Shown: in pieces, positions 46,582 to 55,467 of the stretch
Layout of the letters: every line of letters begins with the position of its first letter
How positions within the stretch are numbered: position 1 is the stretch's first letter
Assembly (NCBI GenBank): GCA_026415395.1
Contig: JAOAHD010000017.1
Span: forward strand, 85,001 to 149,000
Length of the DNA: 64,000 nucleotides
Reading direction: 5' to 3'
Source of the DNA: Candidatus Binatia bacterium
Lineage (GTDB): Bacteria > Desulfobacterota > Binatia > HRBIN30
The notes under the pieces: generated by a model
What the model was told of the DNA's origin: nothing
Databases searched by the model: none
The model's input: only the letters and a program-made list of their open reading frames with translations
Position numbers and translations under genes: made by a program

Positions 46582-47330
46582 ACTCGTGCACGTTCAATCA
46601 ATGTCCGCACCAAGTCGACGGGGATTGGCACGATCACGGTGTTGTTTCGCTCAGTGCCCACCTGCGCGAGCGCTTGCAGCAGCCGTAATTGAATCGCCAC
46701 GGGTTGCTTCTCCATGATGCTGGCTGCCTCCGTAAGCCGCAAGGCTGCCTGGTACTCGCCCTCCGCGTTGATCACTTTCGCACGCCGTAACCGCTCGGCT
46801 TCCGCCTGCCGCGCAATGGATCGCTGCATTTCCGCGGGGAGATCGATGTGTTTCACTTCGACCGCAACAACCTTCACTCCCCAAGGTTCCGTGTGCGTGT
46901 CAATAATTTCTTGAAGCCGCGCGTTGAAGCGTTCGCGCTCCGCCAGCAGCTCATCTAGGTACGCTTGGCCGCAGACACTGCGGAGCGTCGTTTGCGCGAT
47001 TTGAGAGGCGGCGTACAAGTAGTTCTGGACCTCAACCGCCGCGCGATTTGCGTCGACAACGCGAAAATACAACACAGCATTCACCTTCACCGATACGTTA
47101 TCGCGCGTGATCACATCTTGAGAGGGCACATCCAAGGTTACCGTACGCAAGTCGATTCGGTACATCTGTTCGATCAATGGAATCACGTAAATGATTCCTG
47201 GACCGCGCGATGGCGTGATCCGGCCCAGCCGAAAGACAACTGCCCGCTCATACTCGCGGATCACTTTGACCCCGGAAACCAGCAAAGCCAAAGCAATCAC
47301 CACGACCGTCGCAAATGGACCGAATTCCAT
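46578..47330 (-). CDS. Slipin (stomatin-like SPFH/band 7 protein)
   Basis: 250 residues. One N-terminal membrane segment (about 5-25) followed by the SPFH domain: REYERAVVFRLGRI, GPGIIYVIPLIEQMYRIDLRT, DNVSVKVNAVLYFRV, WGVKVVAVEVKHIDLP. A coiled coil with AEAERLRRAKVINAEGEYQAALRL ends it. Slipins form membrane oligomers and usually pair with an NfeD protein; none is adjacent. ATG at 47330 has GGAGGTGGAG upstream. Confidence 0.93.
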   Translation of the reverse strand: MEFGPFATVVVIALALLVSGVKVIREYERAVVFRLGRITPSRGPGIIYVIPLIEQMYRIDLRTVTLDVPSQDVITRDNVSVKVNAVLYFRVVDANRAAVEVQNYLYAASQIAQTTLRSVCGQAYLDELLAERERFNARLQEIIDTHTEPWGVKVVAVEVKHIDLPAEMQRSIARQAEAERLRRAKVINAEGEYQAALRLTEAASIMEKQPVAIQLRLLQALAQVGTERNNTVIVPIPVDLVRTLIERARV

Positions 47331-47449
47331 CTCCACCTCCGTGAACGATGTTCTCACCCTATCACAGAGATTTCACAGCTCCCACATCCAAGTATGCGTT
47401 GTGCCAAGTTCACAAATCCACTACGTAAGCAGTTGTTGGAAGGCCTGCG

Positions 47450-47983
47450 TTGTTCCCGCGCCTCACGCAAAAAAGGCTCTTAAACTCGATTGCCTACACA
47501 GCGCTTGTGGCGGTTGTTGCCACCTTGGGGTACTTCACCCTGACCATACTCAAATCGCCCCCAACCGAGGAACCACTGCCCCCTGACCTTGCCGCGGTCA
47601 TCGAGTTCGAGGGATTTAGCGCTCGGTTAGAAAGCACGACTCAGCAGCGAACGCTACGGGTAAGTATCCGCGTTCGCAACGCAACGGCGCGACCGATCGA
47701 TGCGCAAGTGTTTTTTGTTGCAAAGGGCGACCGGAGCAATGGAGCATTGCTGAGCGTGTGGCCGACATTAAGCCCGAGTGGGCCGTTTAGCCCGGCTGGT
47801 CACATTCGCGGCGGGCCCGTATCGACCGGCACGCAGGTGCGCCTCACCCAGAACTGGCAACGGATCACCGGCGAGGTGCCCATACCAGCGGAGGTTCGCC
47901 ACATACACACCGTAACGATTTACATTTTCGGACCACGGGGAGAGGTTCTGCTATCTCGTCCTTTCGAATTGCGAACGAAATGA
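47450..47983 (+). CDS. Hypothetical membrane-anchored protein
   Basis: 177 residues, not recognised. One membrane helix near the N-terminus (about 13-34, IAYTALVAVVATLGYFTLTIL), then a periplasmic-looking domain rich in beta strands (TLRVSIRVRNATARPIDAQVFFVAKGD, VHTVTIYIFGPRGEVLL-like end) that resembles an Ig-like or LEA-type fold. Start is TTG at 47450 with TGGAAGG 6 nt before; no ATG fits. Divergent from slipin, convergent with the next gene. Confidence 0.6.
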   Translation: MFPRLTQKRLLNSIAYTALVAVVATLGYFTLTILKSPPTEEPLPPDLAAVIEFEGFSARLESTTQQRTLRVSIRVRNATARPIDAQVFFVAKGDRSNGALLSVWPTLSPSGPFSPAGHIRGGPVSTGTQVRLTQNWQRITGEVPIPAEVRHIHTVTIYIFGPRGEVLLSRPFELRTK

Positions 47984-48046
47984 GCCAATAGGCGTGGTCC
48001 GCGATCGGTGGGCGCGGTAGCCACTGCGTCAACAAAGCGTAATTCC

Positions 48047-48598
48047 TCAATCTCTTTCCCGTTCTAAGTCCTCTTGATATCGTTCCCACTCGCCAGGAAG
48101 TAACTCGGATCCCTCTTCTACGCCCGGAGTGGGGCGGATGGACAAATAACGGGGTCGCGGTTCACGCTTTGGCCGTTCAACGGCGCCAGGCTCCTCGACA
48201 TCTTCAGGGAAGGACTCCTCCATCTCGTCCTCCTCAAGCTGTTCAAGAAGCGCGGCAGCACTCTCCCTGGATTCTGCACCTTCTCGCCGAATTCGACGGC
48301 CAAATGTATGCATACAGCGCTCGACAAAGGCGGCCGGTGCTCCCACACGCCTCGACAATTCCCCCAGCGCCGGCGCGCGTCCCTTCCGCTGCTCGGTCAT
48401 TCGCGATGCCTCACGCATTACGCGGATGCAGTCTACCGGCGTCGAGAGCCCTGGTTGCGCAGACATCATGATGGCGAGGAGCATAACTGCCAGCGACAAT
48501 GCCGACACCGCCAGCCGCTTGCGAATCCACCCTCTCCCTGCATCAGGAGGCTTCGACAAATAATGCGCCCTCGTTTCCAGGCCACACGCGGCTTTCAT
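48047..48598 (-). CDS. Hypothetical protein with signal anchor and acidic tail
   Basis: 183 residues, not recognised. Basic start, one hydrophobic segment (about 29-46, LAVSALSLAVMLLAIMMSA), then a helical segment (PALGELSRRVGAPAAFVERCMHTFGRRIRRE) with two Cys, and a low-complexity acidic/Pro tail. The ATG at 48598 overlaps the methyltransferase stop (ATGA) and has AGAGAGGA upstream, which supports both the gene and this start. Confidence 0.6.
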   Translation of the reverse strand: MKAACGLETRAHYLSKPPDAGRGWIRKRLAVSALSLAVMLLAIMMSAQPGLSTPVDCIRVMREASRMTEQRKGRAPALGELSRRVGAPAAFVERCMHTFGRRIRREGAESRESAAALLEQLEEDEMEESFPEDVEEPGAVERPKREPRPRYLSIRPTPGVEEGSELLPGEWERYQEDLERERD

Positions 48599-49335
48599 GT
48601 TCCTCTCTGCCTTGCGCTCCGCCTGGCAAAAAGCAAGGCCCACGAGCCTACGCCGTTGTGATGGCTGGATCTGGCCATCAAACGTGCGAATACCGGCTCC
48701 GAGCTACGGATCATCCGTTCCATTCTCTTTTTAGCCAGCGCCACCCAAGCCGCCTCCAACTCCCCTTCCAGCCGCCGGATTTCAGTGGTCACAAATCCCG
48801 CCTCGCACGCCAACCTCTCGGCCCTCGCGCAAGCCATCGGATCCGAGGGCACGACCCACGCTAAGTAACCGCCGTCCCGAAGCACCCGGAAAGCTTCACG
48901 CAAACAGCGATCTGGCTCGCGATGCCGTGGCCACAGCCACCATGCATGCGTAAATACCCCATCTCGAAACGGGAGGGCCACGAGTTTTCCTGCACAAAAG
49001 ACGGCTTCTCCGAGCGTCTTCGAGTACTTGCCCAATTGTGCTGCGATCGCCGCACGCTCCCTCTCCGGTTCAACACCCAGCACGCGACAACCAAAATGAT
49101 GTGCAGCCCAGCGGGCTCTACCACCCAAACCGCTCTCGAGCTCTAAGACAAATTCGTACTTGCGGAAAATTCCCTGCGAGGACAGGGCGTGCAACCACGC
49201 AATTGGATAGGACATGTCGTGATCTAGCCCGTAAAACGGGCAGCCGCGCGGGGGCGGGAGCTCCCTTCGCAGCTCACGACTCGACGCAAGAATTGCCCTT
49301 GCAAGCTCGCTTCCCGCGTAGATCTCGTCGTTCAT
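48595..49335 (-). CDS. Class I SAM-dependent methyltransferase-like protein
   Basis: 246 residues. The Rossmann core reads FVLELESGLGGRARWAAHHFGCRVLGVEPERERAAIA (about 62-97) in place of the usual D-x-G-x-G: ESGLGG is a variant of motif I. It continues with LPFRDGVFTHAWWLWPRHR (motif IV region) and CLREAFRVLRDGGYLAWVVP (motif V/VI). The ubiE-type methyltransferase fold is clear; substrate unknown. It may be coupled to the small anchored protein downstream by the ATGA overlap. Confidence 0.8.
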   Translation of the reverse strand: MNDEIYAGSELARAILASSRELRRELPPPRGCPFYGLDHDMSYPIAWLHALSSQGIFRKYEFVLELESGLGGRARWAAHHFGCRVLGVEPERERAAIAAQLGKYSKTLGEAVFCAGKLVALPFRDGVFTHAWWLWPRHREPDRCLREAFRVLRDGGYLAWVVPSDPMACARAERLACEAGFVTTEIRRLEGELEAAWVALAKKRMERMIRSSEPVFARLMARSSHHNGVGSWALLFARRSARQRGT

Positions 49336-49477
49336 CGTCCACTACCAATCTCGCCAATAGGCCCCCAACCATTCCCTTGACTCACCCCATGACGCTCGCG
49401 ATGGTTGGAGGCCCGCAATTTTCGGTTGGCAAACTAAGCCGACCTCGGCGAAGTGGCTATTGGAGGTGAGGAGAGCC

Positions 49478-50539
49478 ATGGCAACGATTTACAAACGGAA
49501 AGGGAATTTTCTCGAGGACTTTCGCGTTGGGCACATTTTCCGCCACAAAGTCGGAAAAACGGTTACCGAGGGGCTCTTCAATGCTTTCACAGAGTATGAC
49601 ATGACCACCAACCCTCTGAGCAAGAACCGGCGGTACGCGCAACGTTATGGCTTCCGCGACATGGTCCTGCCGCCCGGGCTCGTCATGGCCGTCGTCTTTA
49701 GCCAAAGCGTGGAGGACATTTCGGAAAATGCGCGGGCGAATTTGGAATACATCAACATGCGTTTTGGGGTGCCGGTATACATCGGTGACACGATCGAGGT
49801 AGAATCGCTCGTTATTGGCGTGCGGCCCTCGTCCCGGGAGCCAGACCTCGGGGTTGTTCACGTGCAAACAACCGGGCGCAATCAGCATGGGGAAGTCGTC
49901 CTCACGTACGAACGGAAAGTGCAAGTTTGGAAGAGTAAGCCAGAGGCTGTTGTGGAAGAAGCCACTCTCGCTGACGTGCCCATTGTACCCTGCGAATTGC
50001 GTTTACCGCCGTATGATCCCTCGCGCGGGTACAAGGAACTCGCTCACTTGACCAGCCCGGATACCTATTTCGAGGACTTCGTCCCGGGCGATGTCATCGA
50101 GCACTCCCGAGGGCGAGTGATCACGACCGAACACATTGCCTGGACCGCGATGCTCGACAACACGTCCCAGGTGCACTGCAATCAGTTCATGATCGATCAA
50201 AACCCGCAGCGCTATCTCGGCGGACAACTCATTGTGTACGGAGGCATTCCCTTCAACCTATGCCTAGGACTGTCCTGCCCCGACATCGCCGACAACGCTC
50301 TTTGCGACATCGTGTACAGAACTGGACGTCACACCGCCCCAGTGTTTGCTGGCGATACCGTGTTTGCCTCCACCGAGATCAAGGCAAAGCGCGATTTCCC
50401 TGGTAGGCCAGACCTCGGGATTGTGGAAACGATTCTCCGCGGCCACAAGTTTGTGCGCGAGGGCAATGAGTTTAAGCGAGTAGAGATTTTCTATCTTGAA
50501 CGTGAAATCGGCGTAAAGCGTCGAGCCTACTATTGCTGA
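49478..50539 (+). CDS. MaoC-type double hot-dog hydratase, mesaconyl-CoA-hydratase-like
   Basis: 353 residues with two MaoC-like halves. The N-terminal half (GNFLEDFRVGHIFRHKVGKTVTEG, ARANLEYINMRFGVPVYIGDTIEV, VVHVQTTGRNQHGEVVLTYER) closely resembles mesaconyl-CoA hydratase (Mcd) of the ethylmalonyl-CoA pathway; the second half repeats the plan (YFEDFVPGDVIEHSRGRVITTEH, APVFAGDTVFASTEI). Candidate substrates are branched enoyl-CoAs; no other ethylmalonyl-CoA genes are in the window. ATG at 49478 with GAGGAGAG before it. Confidence 0.85.
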   Translation: MATIYKRKGNFLEDFRVGHIFRHKVGKTVTEGLFNAFTEYDMTTNPLSKNRRYAQRYGFRDMVLPPGLVMAVVFSQSVEDISENARANLEYINMRFGVPVYIGDTIEVESLVIGVRPSSREPDLGVVHVQTTGRNQHGEVVLTYERKVQVWKSKPEAVVEEATLADVPIVPCELRLPPYDPSRGYKELAHLTSPDTYFEDFVPGDVIEHSRGRVITTEHIAWTAMLDNTSQVHCNQFMIDQNPQRYLGGQLIVYGGIPFNLCLGLSCPDIADNALCDIVYRTGRHTAPVFAGDTVFASTEIKAKRDFPGRPDLGIVETILRGHKFVREGNEFKRVEIFYLEREIGVKRRAYYC

Positions 50540-50542
50540 CCG

Positions 50543-50842
50543 CTAACGCCGCAGCTCTGCGCTTGACCGCACGACCCGCCCGGCTGCCGTCGCTGTAACG
50601 CGCGGCACCCGTCTTGGCCGCAACTTTTTGAGTGCCACCGCGGCTACATGCAAGCCGTGGTTCAGAAGGGCAATCACCACTTCTGTCTTGGTCACACCAA
50701 GCTGCTCCGCCACCTCGCTCACAGCTTTGCCAACTTCCGCAGGCACCTTGATGTTCGTGAGCCGCGAATTCCGCCGAGGCCGCTTTTTCAAGTCCGCCAG
50801 TCGTAGGTTCGGCTCAATATCCAATCGCCTTCCACTGGCCAT
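50543..50842 (-). CDS. Small ribbon-helix-helix-like protein
   Basis: 99 residues. The centre (SRLTNIKVPAEVGKAVSEVAEQLGVTKTEVVIALLNHGL, about 27-65) fits a beta strand followed by two helices, as in RHH DNA-binding proteins; both ends are Arg/Lys-rich. GGAGGGG precedes the ATG at 50842. It lies between the hydratase (convergent) and the ArsA pair (same strand, 100 bp away). Could be an antitoxin-like regulator, but no toxin is adjacent. Confidence 0.65.
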   Translation of the reverse strand: MASGRRLDIEPNLRLADLKKRPRRNSRLTNIKVPAEVGKAVSEVAEQLGVTKTEVVIALLNHGLHVAAVALKKLRPRRVPRVTATAAGRVVRSSAELRR

Positions 50843-50943
50843 GGTCCCCTCCTTGTTGCGTAGCCCGTTTTTGGCCGGAGTGACATGGCCCATACATACA
50901 CCGATCTGGCAACGCTGCTCAAGAAGCCTGCAGGCTTCTTGCG

Positions 50944-52062
50944 TCAAGCTGCCGCGAACAAATGTTGATGTAAGGTTTCCAAACCCACCAAGTTGTGAAT
51001 GTCGCTGGCTAGATTGGGAACGGCAACCAACACAGTTCCAGGGGGAACGGAGCGTTGGAAAGATTCGACGCGCAACAAGTCTCCCCTGCCGAGGGCTTGA
51101 TAGTCGTCAAAATTTGACGCCAACGCTTCGGCCAATTCTGCACTCGCTCCGAGTTTCTTCAGAACAGCGACCACCTCGCGACGGCTCGGTGATCGGCCCC
51201 TAATCAACACTTCTCGGTGTACCCGGTTGACAACGATGCCGCGCAAGTGCACACCTAGGCGGCCGATCTGCGCCAGGAAAAATTCCGCCTCCTGCAGAAC
51301 TTGCTCCTCAGGCGAGACGACCAAAAGGAAACCAGTCTCTGGCGCGCGCAACAGTTCGTAAACCTGCCGCACCCGCGGCTCGAAGTTCTCGAATAGTCCG
51401 GCCATTGCCGTGAAAAACTCGGACACCTCAGCCAATGCAGAGACTCCGGTGGCTTCCTCCAGCCGGCGGAACAAAAATCCAACGGTGCGGTTGAACACCC
51501 GCACCGTTGCCCAACTTGCCGAGAAGTAGGGCTTAACAAACCAGCGGATGATGCTGCGATCGAGGAAATCGGCCAGACGCTGCGGAGCTTCGAGAAAATC
51601 CAATGCATGACGCGTTGGCGGCGTGTCCACCACGATAAGATCATACCGGCCACTTTCGTGCAGTACCCGCAACTGTTCGATTGCCATGTACTCCTGCGAG
51701 CCTGCAAAGCTTTGCGACAGCGTTTGGTAGAAACGATTCCGCAGGATTCTGTCGCGGATTTCTGGGCTCGGCGCGTGCCGCTCAACTAGCCGGTCCCACG
51801 CGCCCTTTTGGTCGAGCATTAGCGCCGCAAGCGAGCCTCCCCCGCGTACAAGCACTTCTGCCGGCTCATCCCCCAATCCCTCGATGCCCAAAGCGTCGGC
51901 TAGGCGCTTGGCGGGGTCGATCGTCATCACCAACACTCGGCGTCCTGCCTGGGCCGCCCACAGCGCAACGGCTGCTGCAGTGGTGGTCTTCCCTACCCCC
52001 CCGGAGCCGGCACAAACTAAGATCCGGTGCTTCTCGATAATCTCAGCCAATCCGGACGCCAT
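50944..52062 (-). CDS. Get3/ArsA family ATPase, subunit with altered signature lysine
   Basis: 372 residues. Deviant Walker A at 17-25 reads GSGGVGKTT: the signature lysine (KGGVGKTT) is Ser. Later motifs: MTIDPAKRLADALG, VVDTPPTRHALDFLEAP (switch region), VVNRVHRE. The family couples ATP use to handling of membrane proteins or arsenite; in Mycobacterium tuberculosis a comparable pair (Rv3679/Rv3680) exists. The signature lysine reaches across the dimer, so a heterodimer with the next gene product is the natural reading (inference). Overlaps the partner gene by 20 bp. Confidence 0.88.
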   Translation of the reverse strand: MASGLAEIIEKHRILVCAGSGGVGKTTTAAAVALWAAQAGRRVLVMTIDPAKRLADALGIEGLGDEPAEVLVRGGGSLAALMLDQKGAWDRLVERHAPSPEIRDRILRNRFYQTLSQSFAGSQEYMAIEQLRVLHESGRYDLIVVDTPPTRHALDFLEAPQRLADFLDRSIIRWFVKPYFSASWATVRVFNRTVGFLFRRLEEATGVSALAEVSEFFTAMAGLFENFEPRVRQVYELLRAPETGFLLVVSPEEQVLQEAEFFLAQIGRLGVHLRGIVVNRVHREVLIRGRSPSRREVVAVLKKLGASAELAEALASNFDDYQALGRGDLLRVESFQRSVPPGTVLVAVPNLASDIHNLVGLETLHQHLFAAA

Positions 52063-53050
52063 GGCCCTGGGCTTTTTCCTCGTGCTTCGAGAGTTGAGCG
52101 GAAAGCACTGATAGTAATTGTTCTAAGTGTCGCGAACCAAACTCCTCTGCGAAAACAAACGGCAGCTCCAGGCGCGGCAAATCAATGTGCGCTTGCAAAC
52201 GCGCAAGATGCTCGTGGTGAATTACGCTCCAGCCCTCCTCTTCGATCGCGCGGTCGAGGACAGCCTCAGCAATCACTCGCTGCTTCTCAGGGAGCTGGCC
52301 CGTAGCCGTTCGGAACAGTTGCAGTTGCTGCAACTCGAAACGACGGCAGTGTAACCGGTTGACCACCAAATAGCCGAGCGGCAGTTGAAGCTCGCTGTGA
52401 ATTCTTTGGTACATTTCGATGCTTTCGTTTACCGGCATTTCCTCAGCGGTCGTCACGATGTGGACCGCGGTACGAGCCGGGTCAGACAGCAACTCCATAA
52501 GCCGCGCACTTTCCCTGCCGACCAAGCCGGACGGGAAAACCTCCCGGGCCGCCTGCGGCATCCGCAGGTACTGCAAACTATGCCCCGTAGCGGGCGCATC
52601 CATCACCACTAGGTCCCACACACGGTGGCCGGCTTCCGGATCAATGCGCTCGGCCTCGTACCAAATCTTGCCAACTGTCATGAGCTCCTTGAGCCCCGGC
52701 GCTGCGGCAACAAAGTACTGGTAGATTCTACTGGAAAATACCACGTCCAACACACGCCGCACGGGTAAAATCAATCGCAGGTACTCGGCGAGCGCAGCGC
52801 TGCCTTCTACCGACATGACAGCAAGGTTAGAGCGAACCTCCCGCGCCGTCCCCAAGGGCCCCGGCTCTACTCCTAGGAGCCACGCAGCGCGCCCGGCTCC
52901 ATCCACCTCAGCCACCAAAACCCGTTTACCCTGTGTGGCGGCCCACAAGGCGAACAGGACACTGACGGTTGTTTTCCCCACACCGCCTTTGCCAACAATC
53001 ACCCAAAGGCGGCGTTCGAGAATCGGCACGCGGCGATACGGCGTTATCAT
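52043..53050 (-). CDS. Get3/ArsA family ATPase, subunit with intact signature lysine
   Basis: 335 residues. Walker A VGKGGVGKTTVSVLFALW (about 18-35) keeps the signature Lys. Then VAEVDGAGRAAWLLG, VVMDAPATGHSLQYLRMPQ (switch), HIVTTAEEMPVNESIE and VVNRLHCRRFE. Distinct from but homologous to its neighbour, with which it overlaps. No tail-anchored or arsenic genes nearby; fabF lies immediately upstream. The frame continues into fabF; the ATG at 53050 (MITPYRRVPILERR) is chosen because it leads straight into the ATPase fold. Confidence 0.88.
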   Translation of the reverse strand: MITPYRRVPILERRLWVIVGKGGVGKTTVSVLFALWAATQGKRVLVAEVDGAGRAAWLLGVEPGPLGTAREVRSNLAVMSVEGSAALAEYLRLILPVRRVLDVVFSSRIYQYFVAAAPGLKELMTVGKIWYEAERIDPEAGHRVWDLVVMDAPATGHSLQYLRMPQAAREVFPSGLVGRESARLMELLSDPARTAVHIVTTAEEMPVNESIEMYQRIHSELQLPLGYLVVNRLHCRRFELQQLQLFRTATGQLPEKQRVIAEAVLDRAIEEEGWSVIHHEHLARLQAHIDLPRLELPFVFAEEFGSRHLEQLLSVLSAQLSKHEEKAQGHGVRIG

Positions 53051-53093
53051 CGTTCTGCTCGAATTGCGATTTGTGGAGACTTGCGCTGATTCA

Positions 53094-54353
53094 CTACAAG
53101 TCGGAACTTGCGTACCGGCGAAACACGAGTGTACAGTTGGCGCCACCAAAGCCAAACGCGTTGGAGAGAGCCACGTCCACCGTCATACGGCGGGCAGTGT
53201 TCGGGACATAGTCCAGATCGCACTTTGGGTCCGGGGTCTCGTAGTTGATCGTCGGCGGAAGCACGCCATGATGGAGTGCCAAAACGGTATACGCTGCCTC
53301 AATCGCACCCGCTGCACCGAGCGTATGGCCAATCATCGATTTTGTCGAACTCACCGCGAGCCGGTAGGCGTGAGCTCCGAACACAGCTTTGATCGCCATC
53401 GTTTCACCTTCATCGTTCAGCGGGGTCGACGTCCCGTGAGCGTTGATGTAGCCGACCTCTGTGGGTTCAACACCGGCGTCCATCAGGGCTCGGCGCATAC
53501 ACTCTGCTGCGCCACGCCCCTCCGGGGCTGGCGCGGTCAAGTGATAGGCGTCATCGTTGGCGCCGTATCCAATAATTTCGGCGTAAATGCGCGCACCGCG
53601 GGCCCGCGCACTCTCCAAGGTTTCCAAGAAGAGCACGCCTGCACCTTCAGCGAGCACGAACCCATCGCGATCCCGATCGAACGGACGGCTTGCCCGTGAG
53701 GGCTCGTCGTTTCTGGTCGACAAGGCGCGCATGGCGGCAAACCCAGCCACAGTCAGCGGAGTCACGGGCGCTTCCGTCCCTCCGGCCAAGGCGGCATCCT
53801 GAACGCCAGAGCGGATACGGCGGAAGGCCTCTCCCACGGCGTGTCCGCCAGAGGCGCACGCACTCATGATGGCAAAGTTTTCTCCCCGAAGCCCAAACTT
53901 CATCGCCACATGCGCTGGGGCCATGTTCGCGATTAAACGTGGGATGAAGAACGCACTGACCCGTTTCATCCCGCTCTCGTAAAAATCACGCACGCCGTCC
54001 TCGACGGTGCCGATGCCCCCAAATCCCACGCCAATCATGACGGCCGTGCGCTCCGGGTCGGCAACGGCAGCGCCCCCGCCCGCGTCGGCCAATGCTTGGG
54101 CGGCGGCGACCAAAGCGTACTGCGAGAATAGATCGAGTCGTTTCGCTTCGCGCCGATCGATGACCTCGCCAGGGTCGAAGCCGCGCACCTCCCCGGCAAT
54201 TCGTACCGGCAAGTTTGTGGCATCGAACCGCTGGATCTTGGCAATCCCAGACTCCCCGGCACAAAGCTTTGCCCAGTTCTCAGCAACACTGCAGCCAAGA
54301 GGGGTAACGAGGCCAAGACCAGTAACCACCACACGTCGCGCGCTGCCGCTCAT
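53094..54353 (-). CDS. fabF: Beta-ketoacyl-ACP synthase II
   Basis: 419 residues; condenses malonyl-ACP with acyl-ACP. Start [15 protein letters not shown]; nucleophile in [21 protein letters not shown] (about 165); catalytic His in [12 protein letters not shown] (about 303) and [21 protein letters not shown] (about 340); end [17 protein letters not shown]. Complete Cys-His-His triad, so an active KAS rather than a chain-length factor. ATG at 54353; no acpP or fabG nearby, so it may not be the housekeeping copy. Confidence 0.94.
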   Translation of the reverse strand: MSGSARRVVVTGLGLVTPLGCSVAENWAKLCAGESGIAKIQRFDATNLPVRIAGEVRGFDPGEVIDRREAKRLDLFSQYALVAAAQALADAGGGAAVADPERTAVMIGVGFGGIGTVEDGVRDFYESGMKRVSAFFIPRLIANMAPAHVAMKFGLRGENFAIMSACASGGHAVGEAFRRIRSGVQDAALAGGTEAPVTPLTVAGFAAMRALSTRNDEPSRASRPFDRDRDGFVLAEGAGVLFLETLESARARGARIYAEIIGYGANDDAYHLTAPAPEGRGAAECMRRALMDAGVEPTEVGYINAHGTSTPLNDEGETMAIKAVFGAHAYRLAVSSTKSMIGHTLGAAGAIEAAYTVLALHHGVLPPTINYETPDPKCDLDYVPNTARRMTVDVALSNAFGFGGANCTLVFRRYASSDL

Positions 54354-54460
54354 TGCTCGAGGTCGCCTAGAAGAATGGCCGCGCTGATTCAACCAACGCG
54401 ACGGTGCTCGTCACCTCGCCCCACCGGCCTACCTCCGCTTGTCCTCACCAAGGTGCCACG

Positions 54461-54494
54461 AAATAAAGCGGGGAGCCCAAATTGGGCTCCCCGC
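54461..54494 (-). terminator. Strong rho-independent terminator of the secreted-protein cluster
   Basis: GCGGGGAGCCC and GGGCTCCCCGC pair perfectly around AATTT (54494-54468), followed on the minus strand by TTTATTT (54467-54461). It lies 36 bp after the stop of the cohesin-like gene. Confidence 0.9.
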
Positions 54495-54529
54495 CAAGGG
54501 CTGGAGCGCTTTACCAGCCTACACCCAGC

Positions 54530-55357
54530 CTACTTCCGCTGACGACGGCGAAGCGCCAGAATCGCAAGCGGCGCCAGCAGCCACCACGAGAAGCGGCTCG
54601 AGCCATTAGCCACGATGTGGCAGCCGTCCTCATCTTCGACCACTGCCGAAGTCGCAGTCGGGCTCGGCGTGGCAGTGGCACGCGCGGTCGGCGTATTCGT
54701 CGGCGGTGCCACCGTGAACGTCGCCGTCGGTGCTGGCCGTTCCGTATTTGTCGGAGTTGCCGTCGGCTGCGGACGGGTGGTGGGTGTCGGCGTCGGAGGT
54801 TGCGCGCCACCCACGCAGATGTTGCCATCGCGCCCCGTAAACCCAGAAATCGCTTGCCCACCAGGGCTGCTCCCACGCGCATTGGCCACCTGCAGCGTCC
54901 CACTGCCACTCACCGTCACATTGCACGTGTACAACACCGACCCGTCCGGAATCGGATCCACGTTGTCCGTCGCAAACACAATCGCCCGTACCCCAGTGCA
55001 ACTATCCCCACTGCACCCAGACGGTTGGAACGCAAACGACGTCCCACCCTTGTTAATGTCAGGATTCACACTGCAGTCCGGACGCCCGTTCGGCCGTGCC
55101 TTCACCCGCACGCTCGCATCAAACACCAGGTCATTCTGCGTGCCCGCAACCTGCTGACCACCAGCCGCCAACTTCACGCTAATCACCGCATCCCCAGCAG
55201 CGTCCAAGTTCAAATCCTCAACATACACCGCTGGACCCGCCGGTGCCGGCCGCGGATCAGGACAAGTCTGCCCCCAAGCTTTACCGGGAGCTAGCCCGTA
55301 AAGCCCGAGCGCTCCCAAGGCGACGCCTACTCGAAGAAGCCCGAATCGTCTCCGCAT
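54530..55357 (-). CDS. Secreted cohesin-like protein with Thr/Pro linker and C-terminal sorting-type tail
   Basis: 275 residues. Signal peptide (about 1-29, ending KAWG/QTC). A beta-rich domain (about 40-185) with GDAVISVKLAAGGQQVAGTQNDLVFDASV and GVRAIVFATDNVDPIPDGSVLYTCNVTV follows the cohesin order (strand pair, Gln-containing loop, late FxxxN strand). Then a 50-residue Thr/Pro linker, then a tail: EDEDGCHI, a 16-residue hydrophobic helix (WWLLAPLAILAL) and RRRQRK. A Cys-bearing motif, helix and Arg cluster is the plan of MYXO-CTERM/PEP-CTERM-like surface sorting signals. ATG at 55357 with GGAGGAG before it. Cohesin assignment is by pattern only. Confidence 0.68.
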   Translation of the reverse strand: MRRRFGLLRVGVALGALGLYGLAPGKAWGQTCPDPRPAPAGPAVYVEDLNLDAAGDAVISVKLAAGGQQVAGTQNDLVFDASVRVKARPNGRPDCSVNPDINKGGTSFAFQPSGCSGDSCTGVRAIVFATDNVDPIPDGSVLYTCNVTVSGSGTLQVANARGSSPGGQAISGFTGRDGNICVGGAQPPTPTPTTRPQPTATPTNTERPAPTATFTVAPPTNTPTARATATPSPTATSAVVEDEDGCHIVANGSSRFSWWLLAPLAILALRRRQRK

Positions 55358-55467
55358 GTTCACTCCTCCCTCCAACTAATGCGCTGCAAAAAGCGCCACT
55401 CGTCTACCGCAAAAACACCACGTTCGTCCAGACCCGAACGAACTTTTCCGCACTTCCCAAAATGCCC

